Source: Betaproteobacteria bacterium GR16-43
Lineage (GTDB): Bacteria > Pseudomonadota > Gammaproteobacteria > Burkholderiales > Usitatibacteraceae
Direction of reading: 5' to 3'
NCBI GenBank assembly: GCA_001953215.1
Contig: CP019169.1
Coordinates: 1,550,001 to 1,614,000 of the forward strand
DNA: 64,000 bases
A model generated the notes under the pieces. It ran no database searches and was not told the DNA's origin. It saw nothing but the letters and a program-made list of their open reading frames with translations. This document shows, piece by piece, positions 49,401-57,038 of the stretch (within the stretch, counting starts at the first letter, position 1; every line of letters begins with the position of its first letter). Both the position numbers and the translations under genes were made by a program.

Positions 49401-51769
49401 ATCACGACGCGACTTATGTCTTCGATCAATGCGACAACTCGCCGGCCCGCTTCAATGGCGTGCTCTGCCAGATCTGGTCGTCCGATCAGAATGCGTTCGC
49501 CGATTTTGGCGTGACCACGTCCGAGGATCGATACTTCGACGAGTACGGTCGCACGTTCCGCGTATCCAAGAAGATCCAGGCGGACACGGATCCGATTGTC
49601 GAGGCGCACTCGTTCACGCTGTTTGATGCGCAGAGCCGACCTTCGCAATCGGTCCAGGCACCGTCCGGGCATTCAGTGGCCTATGTGTACAACGGGTTCG
49701 CCTCCGGTGGCTTCCTGAACGAGATCCGTGATCCGAGCGGATCCGTCACTTACTGGCGTGCGGAGGAGCGCTTCAGCGACGGTCATATCAAGAGGATGAA
49801 TGTCGGCGGCGCGATCGTGACTCAAGGTTACGACGGGTTCGGTCGTCCAGAATCCATCTCGACAATGCTTTCGGGCGCCCCGGTCCAGAGTGGGTTGTAC
49901 ACGTGGGATGCCCTTGGAAACCTCGCGTCGCGCTCCGATTCCGCGAACGGTGTTGCCTACCAGGCCTTTGACTACGACTCGCTCAACCGCGTGACCACGA
50001 ACGGAGGCGCGACGTACGACGATGCCGGCAACATCACGATGTTGAATGGCATCGGCCATGTGTATTGGCCCGGCACCAACCGCGTCCAGACGGTCCAGGG
50101 CAGCACGTACAACTACGACTCGGTGGGCAACCTGACCAGCGGTGGAGGCCGCACGATCGCGTGGAAAGCGTTCAACATGCCCGCCTCCGTGACGAAGGCC
50201 GGGCAAACCATGACCTGGTACTACGGCCCGGACCTGCAACGGGTGAGAGAGGTGTCGCCGGCAACGGGCACGACGCTGTACTTCCCGGGCGGAGAACGTA
50301 TTTCGAAGCCCGGTGAGAGCGTCCGGTGGCGGCACTACATCACGTCGCCCGAAGGTACGGTGGGCTCGGTCGATGTCGTGGAGGGAAGTACCAATGCGTC
50401 CGACCGCCGTCACTGGCTGCGCGATCACTTGGGAAGCGTGGTCAGGACCTTCAATGGTCAGACCGCCGCTTTCGACCCTGTAGGGCCATTGCAATACGAG
50501 GCTTGGACGGTTTGGGGAGAGCGCGTGACGCCGATCACGCTCACGACGACGAGCGTGCAGCGTGGCTTCACCGGCCACGAGATGCTGGACGAAGTGGGCC
50601 TGGTCCACATGAATGGCCGCATCTACGATCCGGTGATCGGCAAGTTCCTGTCTGCCGATCCGATCGTGCAGGCACCGTTGAACGGGCAGAGCTGGAATCG
50701 CTACAGCTATGTGATGAACAACCCGCTGTCCGGGACGGATCCGACGGGGTATTCCAGCGTATGGGTGCAGTGGCGACGACCTATCGGGTCCATTGCGGCC
50801 GCGGTTGCTGCCCAGTGGGCAGTCGGACTGATGATGACCTATTCAACGACATCTTGTATTGCGCTCACCGCTGGTCAGGAGGCATTTGCGGCGGCCGCTG
50901 GCGGGTTCGCAGCTGGAGGTGTCGCTGGCGGCAACATTCAAAGCGCCGTTCAGGGTGCAATATTTGCAACGATGAGTTTCGGGATTGGTGAGATGACCGG
51001 CCACGCCCCCGAGTTCGGCAGTGCCGCTCACGCGGCAAACATCGGTATGCACGCGGTTGTCGGGTGCGCCAAGCAGGCTGCTGCTGGGGGGACTTGCAGG
51101 GGAGGGGCCATGGCCGGTGGCTTCTCCGCTCTAGCCTCGCCTATCGGTTTCCCAGGAGGGAGTACTGGCAAGCTCGCTGCTCACGTCGCCATCGGGGCGG
51201 TGATGTCGCGGTTGTCGGGCGACCGCGCACAGAACGGAGCAGTTACCGCGGCGTTCGAATACTTGTTTAACTTTTGCGGGCTCGGGGGGCAGTATTGCGA
51301 CATTCGGTCAATGCTCTCGGACCGCGACAATGAGGTGTTGCAGACTTGGCAGGGCGGTGTCGAAGCGGCTCGCTCCGTTCGGGTGCCAGATTACGTCCAG
51401 GTGGAAGGCAGCTTTGTATTTCCTTCAGGGAACCTGATTCTCAGTCAAGACGGCGACGTCTTCTACTCGTACGGACTGACCCGACAGTTGGAGATTCCGT
51501 TGAAGTACAAGTTGAAGTTCGGAGTGTCTCTCACCTTTCAATTTATCGACGATGGTGCGCAGTTGAGCCCCTCTGAGCGAAGAGACATCATTGGCGGTCA
51601 GAGCGCGGGAGGTATGGTGTGTGCATACATGGGCTGTGTCGGTCGACAGTGGTCCGCATCGCCGAGCGGGCCCGTGGGTACTACCGCGGTGGGAGTGGGT
51701 TCCCCCGGCGTTTCCGGAGGGGTGAGCAACAGCGAATTTTGGTTCAACGTGAAAGAGCGGGGAAATTGA
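43481..51769 (+). CDS. Giant secreted SpvB/FG-GAP/RHS-repeat protein with C-terminal tail
   Basis: This 2762-residue protein begins with a signal peptide ending SFAV. Ig-like repeats span about 110-500. An SpvB/TcaC-type domain starts near 507 (GAATYSIPIAVPPGPAGM). Seven FG-GAP/VCBS calcium-type repeats (DFNGDGKADL form) lie at about 896-1300. YD/RHS repeats follow from about 1600 to 2360, then the RHS core motif GRIYDPVIGKFLSADP and NPLSGTDPTG, ending near 2423. The last 340 residues are variable: a Gly/Ala-rich part to AAFEYLFN, then a beta-rich domain I do not recognise. The architecture is that of a polymorphic toxin or Tc-type shell. The Sec signal and nearby type II genes suggest that route. 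Confidence 0.9.
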   Translation: MRISFGSLARRVSGWTLFAALLLPLPSFAVPSITVTGTLTAVDANNNECTYASLMEDSSGNWTLLCSGTGGKKFRFSTPPLSGGSCTSFGEMTEDPSGNWTVKGCQSPCVPTVTLTAFPGTSIPVGAPYGLTATASANCGRTIAKVDYQVDSVLISGPSGATAAPYTWNWTPATDKVYSVVAIATDSGGGVTTSSARTIRANAGPTGVTVSVSPTGTRAAPATFTLTSTATDADGIHHVEYRTVAGLSIGSPTVGPNYSYTWTPVAAGTYQVFARAVDGLQTGTTDSAPVTVVVSATNNPPSSVTIVTPAENQVVTGPVNLTATATDSDGNIVRIDYFDLDQSAVLVVGSSTAGPSYQATWNAAPGVRHITAMATDNTGATSNSSVRTFTVQGNTAPVMSYDAATGSVISGFVGSPIVLRVVAQDAESSSVSVQFTNVVTGQLIGSGILSGSNVYSYTWSTAPEGIYHVRATASDGTLSSSEDLWVTVLARPAATSVAPPGGKATSNVGAIAANFAVSGGAATYSIPIAVPPGPAGMQPSLAISYNSQGGNGPLGMGWGLSGTSSITRCPATVAANGYKAGINYDDQGDNDVYCLDGQRLIPVVPRQTFGTGEVCGDLKYRYRTEFRTEIDSYSRIIAYEDAPCLLLGPTRFEVLTKSGQWMMFGLGAVNATAYGDGDTGAVVMSRGYAQIQAGRWNQAKIWPLTRVIDAAGNLMRFEYCGEGLLGFGPSQPCDSSPIGPITNAVPPYAAFPPSEHHLKAIYYGGHANASRVTDSPVKARVDFRYGLRWYEDQIRAFDSGGGEATLKYALYSITTSTIKPDESTGQYAQIYILDYEIAAASRRYRLKEIKQCAPTATGDPGTCLFPTRFEYSAGAAMQFQDAPFLSLAYDNRSALLINDAGDIDGDGRSDLVFVEDGANAVWVALSSENFSWRTQPLGGAWTATRGSQRYLADFNGDGKADLIMQHGNDLLYCNLNLPTGGVAFCSSPTFTGPAAATGNFYLQGDFDGDGRIDILIPRGLQPPDPLGSRAYKWTLHLGGPTGPQGSVDILNLTWPDADELQIADHFAVGDFNGDGRADILVRRFGKGCGTGGGVQQGQGIGSVTDACGAADTKVAICLSRPATSSGGVVFECGDLMPRPYAAVLTKSVTVDFNGDGLADFAYPVPIVYPEGGVNRWMVCLSSGEGTFEKTGQTTSVPYGTASMCKYTDLFVLPSGVGLPDHRPKEKVVFGDFDGDGKSDIATHIGGGVWRVCLSRTDDITATGNANPVRFTCQDWSGGFDPLGDEANQVLAGDFNGDGKTDLLRYGKVGKAPLVYSMGTVPDLLTKVTTGLGATGVGATTEIEYKPITDSTVYSKNGVVAGTDEVVVQSPMYVVSKTKEDNAIGGTFDHTYAYTGLKGGTNGRGMLGFETVSVTDANGLVRKTTYNQSLSEWWRAGRPARVQSYPEAIPSRNLSDTRMTWTFTQSGGVYQVNLQRTLEAKVDLNGAALPCTSMTTPSVDEFGNPALVYSESGTCNIGTGFFDSAGYEKKTTTNTYSAADTGTNWMLKRLLRATVTHEATGKAAITRTSSFEYQGIGSGACTGAPYGHLCVETIEPDEPQLGDKRHETRYEYDGRGNRTRSTRTFFEFIPGGGTLSTRTTLVEYETTGRFPKRLTNAVGHVEDRTYDARFGSVATVKKYFGDPNSESQRYLVTTNVIDGFGRKVGENTKGVGTSGTLLSESDVTWAYEGLATTSAVYAVTTVTNTGSWSKVYFDKLQREVAQENRIFDGTTAKALTTYDARGRKSTLVRPMGPGLATTTLSYDDLNRVTSETMSATGLATTTTNIYSGLFSAVHRTNSSGPQRKSVMERDLQGRTKAMTDCLGPGGQDLANTLCTGTPVTTSFTYDATGNALSITTPATPTNPSGITRSATYDKLGRKATSTDPDIGSRTYTYNGAGETVTEQYTQASVPVTLIWYRDNLGRVIRQRTSRQASGNHDATYVFDQCDNSPARFNGVLCQIWSSDQNAFADFGVTTSEDRYFDEYGRTFRVSKKIQADTDPIVEAHSFTLFDAQSRPSQSVQAPSGHSVAYVYNGFASGGFLNEIRDPSGSVTYWRAEERFSDGHIKRMNVGGAIVTQGYDGFGRPESISTMLSGAPVQSGLYTWDALGNLASRSDSANGVAYQAFDYDSLNRVTTNGGATYDDAGNITMLNGIGHVYWPGTNRVQTVQGSTYNYDSVGNLTSGGGRTIAWKAFNMPASVTKAGQTMTWYYGPDLQRVREVSPATGTTLYFPGGERISKPGESVRWRHYITSPEGTVGSVDVVEGSTNASDRRHWLRDHLGSVVRTFNGQTAAFDPVGPLQYEAWTVWGERVTPITLTTTSVQRGFTGHEMLDEVGLVHMNGRIYDPVIGKFLSADPIVQAPLNGQSWNRYSYVMNNPLSGTDPTGYSSVWVQWRRPIGSIAAAVAAQWAVGLMMTYSTTSCIALTAGQEAFAAAAGGFAAGGVAGGNIQSAVQGAIFATMSFGIGEMTGHAPEFGSAAHAANIGMHAVVGCAKQAAAGGTCRGGAMAGGFSALASPIGFPGGSTGKLAAHVAIGAVMSRLSGDRAQNGAVTAAFEYLFNFCGLGGQYCDIRSMLSDRDNEVLQTWQGGVEAARSVRVPDYVQVEGSFVFPSGNLILSQDGDVFYSYGLTRQLEIPLKYKLKFGVSLTFQFIDDGAQLSPSERRDIIGGQSAGGMVCAYMGCVGRQWSASPSGPVGTTAVGVGSPGVSGGVSNSEFWFNVKERGN

Positions 51770-51799
51770 AGATGCTCAAAAGTGCGCTCAATTGGAACG

Positions 51800-52222
51800 A
51801 TGTCGGCTGAGCGATCCACAAGGCGACGTACGGTCGGGCTTCTTGCCGCTGCGGCCTTCCTGGGATTCATTGGCTATCTGGCCATCTCGCGCGGCGATCG
51901 GGAACCCTTGGGTTCGTTCAGTGAGGACGCGAAGGCACAAATTGAGCTCGCGATATCGGAGCTTTGCGGGGAGCTTGGCAGACGCACGGATGTCCGATGC
52001 GGACCAACTTCGTGGGAAGGAAAGCACAAGTATTTTGGACGCGCGCGCATAGAGCCGCGCAGGCCGCCGACGACCGAGGTTGCCGGAATTGCCCGCAAAC
52101 TCGGTTGGACCTTCCACGAAATGCCTGCGCAGGTCGCTGTATATCATCGTGGAGGCCTTGAACTTGCCTTGGCCACGGAGGCTGGCGAGGTAATTCGCAT
52201 TAGCGTCACTACGATCCGGTAG
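51800..52222 (+). CDS. Membrane-anchored small protein, immunity candidate
   Basis: This 140-residue protein follows the RHS gene by 30 bp. A basic N-terminus and one hydrophobic helix (about residues 11-30) anchor it in the inner membrane. The remaining periplasmic or cytoplasmic part has two Cys (ELCGEL, VRCGPT) and no family that I recognise. The ATG at 51800 is used; a GTG at 51782 is possible. A 12-codon open frame starting at 51772 overlaps the start. Position directly after a polymorphic-toxin-type gene makes an immunity role possible. Confidence 0.6.
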   Translation: MSAERSTRRRTVGLLAAAAFLGFIGYLAISRGDREPLGSFSEDAKAQIELAISELCGELGRRTDVRCGPTSWEGKHKYFGRARIEPRRPPTTEVAGIARKLGWTFHEMPAQVAVYHRGGLELALATEAGEVIRISVTTIR

Positions 52223-52298
52223 TTCGACGCGGGAGCACAGGGCGGCCATCACCCCGCCCTTGCTAGCATTTCCCATTCCAGCAACCGTTTACAGGCCG
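52223..52298. other. Gap with a short hairpin after the membrane-anchored protein
   Basis: AGGGCGG at 52239-52245 pairs with CCGCCCT at 52254-52260. No T-run follows, so it is only a weak terminator candidate. Nothing else is seen here. Confidence 0.4.
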
Positions 52299-52424
52299 AT
52301 GCCGCAATTGGAGAGCCCAGTCACGGTGGTCGCTTGGAGAGCAATTGGGGCGAACGTGGCATGGATCTTTGTCGCCTCAATGACCCTTCTGGCGGGATGC
52401 CGGCAGCATTGGTTGCGCCGGTAG
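52299..52424 (+). pseudogene. 41-codon lipoprotein-signal remnant
   Basis: This short frame encodes a hydrophobic segment with a lipobox (LLAGC near residue 34) and stops seven residues later. It looks like the signal peptide of a lipoprotein whose body has been lost by frameshift or deletion. The following frame at 52524 may hold the body of a different gene. A genuine mini-lipoprotein cannot be excluded. Confidence 0.35.
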
Positions 52425-52523
52425 GTCTTGCGCCCTCCCTTGCACCGTGGACGTTCAGACTCCGATCGATCTTGGCAATCTTCAGGAGACCCTGGACGCG
52501 CGACAAGCTGCTTCGGGTTCTCG

Positions 52524-53285
52524 GTGATTGTCCGCGCCCAGAAACCCGCATCCCAATGCCACGCGGTCATTGACGAAATCCACCTGCGGTTGGAGGCGCG
52601 TGGCTTCAGGCGCGAGAAGCCTCGATCCGACGACTCTCGCTTTGCCTGGTGGTCGAAACCCGCCTTCGGCGATTGCATCTTCCTTCTGGAGTTCCTCGGG
52701 AGTCCGCCGCGTGGTGGCGAGATCGAGTTTCTGATCTCGCTTGGTGTCGGATCCAGTCGCTACACCGAGACGGAGAACCATGTGAAGGTCTGGGAATGCG
52801 ACCCGCTGTGGCCGCAGGCTCCAATGGAATACCCGTTGGACCTCGTGCGGGTTGCCCTCCATTGGCTCCAGCTCAATGCCGATCCCACGATTCCACGCCA
52901 AGGCTGGTCGGCTTCGGCGGAGAGCGCCCGCGCCTGCGCAGCTCAGGTGGATCGAGATTTCGAGGTGTTTGGCTTGCCCTTCCTGGAAAGCGTGTCGACC
53001 AGCGCCGCTCTCATCCATTTGCTTCAGAACATCGACGCCTATCCGCGCAAGATCGCCGCGCAGGGCCCCGGGTCGGGAGAAGCGAGCCTCTGCGCGGCGC
53101 TTCTGCTTCATTGGGATGGGCAGAGGGACGCTGCGATTCGCGAATTGGACCTTGGCCTCAGGGAAGATATCGCCCGCTATCAACGCATGTTCGGGCATAC
53201 GCCGCGATGCGAAGAGGCCATCCAGGTGCGGCGCTGCAAGATCGAGCGATATCGCGCACTCTTTCACTCTGAGCCGGCGCGTTGA
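52524..53285 (+). CDS. Unknown protein with DUF4304-like N-terminal region
   Basis: About 253 residues. The region EIHLRLEARGFRREK followed by a beta-hairpin with FLISLGVGSSRY resembles DUF4304, a fold common among immunity-like and toxin-neighbour proteins; the likeness is by eye. The C-terminal half is helical with two Cys. No signal peptide is seen. The start is uncertain: the frame is open to a TTG at 52428, and GTG at 52524 is the nearest start before the recognisable domain. Its place in the post-RHS group suggests an accessory or immunity role. Confidence 0.5.
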   Translation: MIVRAQKPASQCHAVIDEIHLRLEARGFRREKPRSDDSRFAWWSKPAFGDCIFLLEFLGSPPRGGEIEFLISLGVGSSRYTETENHVKVWECDPLWPQAPMEYPLDLVRVALHWLQLNADPTIPRQGWSASAESARACAAQVDRDFEVFGLPFLESVSTSAALIHLLQNIDAYPRKIAAQGPGSGEASLCAALLLHWDGQRDAAIRELDLGLREDIARYQRMFGHTPRCEEAIQVRRCKIERYRALFHSEPAR

Positions 53286-53313
53286 TGGCCACCTTGCAAA
53301 CCCATTCGGCCCC

Positions 53314-53640
53314 ATGTCAGCCGCTACCGTGATCTTCTACGCCGCCGCAGGAGTCTTCTTGCTGAAGCTCCTCTGGAACGTTGTGTTCCCCTTTGCCCTC
53401 TACTTCCGGCCGTCGTGGGTGTTGGCACCGGGACAGCAAGGAACCTCGCTCGCGACGGTGCTGGAACTGATCGGGCTTGCGGTATGCGTCGCGATTTCTG
53501 TGGTGGCGGATGTCCCGGTTGAGCCGCTCTGGTTGTTGTTGATCGGCTTGGGCGCAGTTGTTACCTCCTATGTGCCCTTGGTTGCCTTCGAATACCTTGT
53601 CTTTCGCCCTCGAAGGACGAGGGCGACGGGAAGACGATGA
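53314..53640 (+). CDS. Small three-helix membrane protein, unknown function
   Basis: This 108-residue protein has three hydrophobic helices and a strongly basic end (FRPRRTRATGRR). No family is recognised. The stop overlaps the next start (ATGA), so the two membrane proteins are translationally coupled. It lies 28 bp after the DUF4304-like gene. Confidence 0.6.
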   Translation: MSAATVIFYAAAGVFLLKLLWNVVFPFALYFRPSWVLAPGQQGTSLATVLELIGLAVCVAISVVADVPVEPLWLLLIGLGAVVTSYVPLVAFEYLVFRPRRTRATGRR

Positions 53641-53945
53641 GTACGCTGCATCTCATTGGTCTAGTCGCAATTGTCCTTTCATGCTCGGTCGTGTGTGGTT
53701 GGTCGGTCCTGCGATTCATTCGCGTGCTTCGAGAGCACGACGCAGCGGACCCAGAGACGCTGGATGGACTGCAGCGTCTCGTCATTTCGGGCACTGGCGA
53801 CAACGCGAAGATCTGGCGCGCGACCTTCTATCTTCTCCTGTTGAAATACCGGAATACCGGCGTGCGCGAAGTGACGCGTGCAGGAGACGTGGTTCTGCTG
53901 CTATCCGTGCTGTCCGTAGCCCTGCTCGTGATCTTGTTCGCGTGA
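53637..53945 (+). CDS. Small two-helix membrane protein, unknown function
   Basis: This 102-residue protein has one helix near the N-terminus (about residues 5-27) and one at the very end (about 82-101), with a soluble charged segment between. Both ends in the membrane would leave a loop of about 50 residues on one side. No family is recognised. It overlaps the preceding gene by 4 bp. Confidence 0.6.
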   Translation: MSTLHLIGLVAIVLSCSVVCGWSVLRFIRVLREHDAADPETLDGLQRLVISGTGDNAKIWRATFYLLLLKYRNTGVREVTRAGDVVLLLSVLSVALLVILFA

Positions 53946-54055
53946 CCCAGCCTCGCTGACTCGGCCCCCAAACCCGATTTTTTCAAGGGTCTTGGCAACT
54001 TTTGCCGACCCATCCGTTCCAACACCCGGTTTACAGCCGGCGGAAAGCACTCCGC

Positions 54056-54064
54056 TGCTATACT
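54056..54064 (+). promoter_or_regulatory. Extended -10 promoter candidate for the type II secretion operon
   Basis: TG, one base, TATACT form an extended -10 element. The predicted start near 54071 lies 23 nt before the TTG start of gspE. A TTTACA at 54030-54035 is too far upstream to serve as a normal -35. Confidence 0.5.
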
Positions 54065-54093
54065 TTTCAATCGGTTACGAACGGAAGCCCCCT

Positions 54094-55785
54094 TTGCCTC
54101 AACGTATCGGTGAGATCCTCGTCGCACGAGGAAAGCTCGACCCCGCCAACCTCGAACGGGCCCTGAAGCTCCAGGAGGGCGGCGGCGGCGAAAAGATCGG
54201 CGTCATCCTCTCCCGGCTCGGCATGGTCTCGGGGCGCGACCTCGCCGATGCCCTGGCGACCCAGCTCGACATTCCGGTTGCGCAGAGCGCGGATTTCCCC
54301 GAGCTTCCCCTGCTGGAAGAGCGCATCAGCGCGAAGTTCCTCCGCGATGCGCAAGCGGTCCCCCTGCGCGAAGACGACGACGAGCTCGCCCTCGCCATCG
54401 CGGATCCGAGCGATTCCTACGTGCTCTCCGCCGTGCAGATGGCCAGCGGCAAGCGCGTGCGCGCCTACATTGCGGCCCCTAGCGAGATCGACGCGGCCCT
54501 CGAGCGCCTCTACGGTGGCGGCAAGTCGTCGATGGGCCAGATCGTCGACAACATCGAGGCGCGCACCGACGAGGACGGCGAGTGGGGCGACATCGAACAC
54601 CTGAAGGACCTCGCGTCCGAAGCGCCCGTCATCCGCCTCGTGAACCTGCTACTCCAGAAGGCGCTCGAGTCGCGCGCCTCCGACATCCACATCGAGCCGT
54701 TCGAGAACCGCCTGATCGTGCGCTACCGCATCGACGGCGTGCTGCATGAAGTCGAGTCGCCGCCCCGCCGCCTTTCGGCCGCGTGCATCAGCCGCGTGAA
54801 GATCATGGCCTCGCTCGACATCGCGGAACGCAGGCTCCCGCAGGACGGGCGCATCAAGCTGCGCGTGCAGGGCAAGGAGATCGACCTTCGCGTCTCCACC
54901 GTGCCCACGATGCACGGCGAGAGCGTCGTGATGCGGATCCTCGACAAGGGCGGCGTGCCGCTCGATTTCGAGTCGCTCGGCTTCGAAGGCGAGGCGCTGC
55001 GCAAATTCCTGATGGTGCTGGACCAGCCGCACGGCATCCTGCTCGTCACCGGCCCCACGGGCTCGGGCAAGACGACCACGCTCTACACGGCGCTCGACCG
55101 CTTGAACAAGCCCGATGTGAAGATCGTCACCGTCGAGGACCCGGTCGAATACCAGATGCCCGGCATCAACCAGATCCAGGTGAAGGCGCAGATCAACCTC
55201 ACCTTCGCCAACGCCTTGCGCTCCATCGTTCGCCAGGACCCGGACATCATCATGGTGGGCGAGATCCGCGACGTGGACACGCTGCGCATCGCGATGCAGT
55301 CGGCACTCACCGGCCACATGGTGATCTCGACCGTCCACACGAACGACGCGCCTTCCACCGTGAGCCGCCTGCTCGACATGGGCGCGGAGGACTACCTCCT
55401 TACCTCGACGGTCACCGGCATCCTCGCGCAGCGCCTCGTGCGCACGCTCTGCAAGCACTGCCGCGAGCCCCACGAGGCATTGCCCGAAGTGGTGGAGCAG
55501 TTGCAGCTCCGCCGCTTCGTTCCCACGGGCCCCGTGACCATCTACAAGCCCGTTGGTTGCCCGCAATGCGCGGGAACCGGTTACTGGGGCCGGCTGTCTA
55601 TCGTCGAGATGCTCGTCATGACCGACGGCATCCGCTCGCAGATCATGCGGCACGCGACTGCCGGAGAGCTTCGGAACGAAGCGATCAAGGCCGGCATGGA
55701 AACCATGTACGAGAACGGCCTGCGCAAGGCACTGGCCGGCCTCACCACCATCGAAGAGGTCCTTCGCGTCACGCGCGAGGACTAA
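54094..55785 (+). CDS. gspE: Type II secretion system ATPase GspE
   Basis: This cytoplasmic hexameric ATPase drives pseudopilus assembly. From the TTG at 54094, with GGAAG 6 nt upstream, it has 563 residues. An N-terminal MshEN-type domain (LPQRIGEILVARGKLD start) precedes the ATPase core. Walker A is GPTGSGKTTT near residue 320, the Asp box and Walker B are in DIIMVGEIRD, and the His box is STVHTNDA. A tetracysteine zinc motif (CKHC and CPQC) lies near 452 and 490. A TTG further upstream at 53992 is less likely. It opens the E-to-D operon. Confidence 0.95.
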   Translation: MPQRIGEILVARGKLDPANLERALKLQEGGGGEKIGVILSRLGMVSGRDLADALATQLDIPVAQSADFPELPLLEERISAKFLRDAQAVPLREDDDELALAIADPSDSYVLSAVQMASGKRVRAYIAAPSEIDAALERLYGGGKSSMGQIVDNIEARTDEDGEWGDIEHLKDLASEAPVIRLVNLLLQKALESRASDIHIEPFENRLIVRYRIDGVLHEVESPPRRLSAACISRVKIMASLDIAERRLPQDGRIKLRVQGKEIDLRVSTVPTMHGESVVMRILDKGGVPLDFESLGFEGEALRKFLMVLDQPHGILLVTGPTGSGKTTTLYTALDRLNKPDVKIVTVEDPVEYQMPGINQIQVKAQINLTFANALRSIVRQDPDIIMVGEIRDVDTLRIAMQSALTGHMVISTVHTNDAPSTVSRLLDMGAEDYLLTSTVTGILAQRLVRTLCKHCREPHEALPEVVEQLQLRRFVPTGPVTIYKPVGCPQCAGTGYWGRLSIVEMLVMTDGIRSQIMRHATAGELRNEAIKAGMETMYENGLRKALAGLTTIEEVLRVTRED

Positions 55786-55797
55786 AGGCGCTTCCCG

Positions 55798-57021
55798 ATG
55801 CCGTTCTACCAGTACAAGGCCGTCACGCCCGCGGGCGAAGTCCAGGAGGGTGTGCTCGAGGCCGCCACCCATCCGGGCGCCGTCGCGCGCCTGCAGCAGA
55901 TGGGCCTCATTCCGATCCGTGCCGAAGAAGCGGGCGTGGCCGTCGCGGGTGCCGCGGCCGAACGCCGTCCGCTCTTCGCGCGCCGCGGCATCTCCCAGGA
56001 CGACATCGGCGTGATCACGCGCGAGATGGCCACGCTGCTGAAGGCCGGCCTGCCGCTCGACCGCTCGATGGAGATCCTCATCAACCTCGCGTCCTCGCCG
56101 AAAGTGGGCGAGCTGCTCGCGAAGATCCGCAACGACATTCGCGGCGGCGCCTCGCTCTCGAAGGCACTCGATGCGCAGAAGGGCGTGTTCTCGCGCTTCT
56201 ACGTGAACATGATTCGCGCCGGGGAGGCCGGCGGCAGCCTGCCGGGCGTGCTGGTGCGCCTCGCGGAGTTCATGGAACGCTCAAAGGCCTTGCGCGCCAC
56301 GGTGACCTCCGCGCTCGTCTACCCCGCGATCCTTTTCCTGGTCTCGATCTCGTCGGTCGTGATCCTGCTGATCTCCGTGGTGCCGAAGTTCAAGCCGATC
56401 TTCCAGCAGTCGGGGAAGGCGTTGCCGTTCATCACCGAGGTGGTGCTTTTCGCGGGAGATGCGCTGCGCAACTATTGGTGGGCCCTCACGCTGGCCATCG
56501 CCGCGCTGCTCTGGTGGGCGGGCGGCAAGCTGCAGGAGCCCGAGACCCGCTTTGCACTCGACAAGTCGATGTTGCGCTGGCCTCTCGTCGGAGACCTCGT
56601 CGGCAAGGTCGAGATGGCGCGCTTCGCCCGCACGCTGGGCACGCTGCTCGGCAACGGCGTCGCGCTCGTTTCGGCGCTGTCGATCGTGCGCGAGACGATG
56701 GGCAACGGCTGGCTCGCGGAAGCCGTGGGCAACGTGGCCCGCGAATTGAAGGAAGGCCGCGGTTTGGGGCGCCCGATGATGGAAACGGGCCGTTTCCCGC
56801 CGCTCGCCGTGCACATGATCATGGTCGGCGAGGAAACCGGCCGGCTCGACGAGATGCTGCTGCAGGTGGCCGACACCTACGACGTCGAGGTGGAGCAGTC
56901 GGTGAAGAAGCTCCTCGCGTTCCTCGAGCCGATGATGATCCTCGTGATGGCGGTCATCGTCGCGGCGATCATCTTGTCGATGCTCGCGGCCATGATGACG
57001 ATCTACGACCTACCCGTTTAG
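55798..57021 (+). CDS. gspF: Type II secretion inner-membrane platform protein GspF
   Basis: This 407-residue polytopic protein forms the platform that couples GspE to the pseudopilus. It has two T2SSF domains (about 70-195 and 275-395), each followed by hydrophobic helices, three in all. YQYKAVTPAGEVQEG at the N-terminus and GEETGRLDEML near the end are family hallmarks. It follows gspE by 12 bp. Confidence 0.95.
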   Translation: MPFYQYKAVTPAGEVQEGVLEAATHPGAVARLQQMGLIPIRAEEAGVAVAGAAAERRPLFARRGISQDDIGVITREMATLLKAGLPLDRSMEILINLASSPKVGELLAKIRNDIRGGASLSKALDAQKGVFSRFYVNMIRAGEAGGSLPGVLVRLAEFMERSKALRATVTSALVYPAILFLVSISSVVILLISVVPKFKPIFQQSGKALPFITEVVLFAGDALRNYWWALTLAIAALLWWAGGKLQEPETRFALDKSMLRWPLVGDLVGKVEMARFARTLGTLLGNGVALVSALSIVRETMGNGWLAEAVGNVARELKEGRGLGRPMMETGRFPPLAVHMIMVGEETGRLDEMLLQVADTYDVEVEQSVKKLLAFLEPMMILVMAVIVAAIILSMLAAMMTIYDLPV

Positions 57022-57038
57022 AAAAATACGGAGCCCCC

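Noticed and set aside
52428-52523. Earlier TTG start for the DUF4304-like protein
   Set aside because: The added 32 residues are Arg/Ser-rich, have no ribosome site and precede the recognisable domain. Kept only as an alternative.
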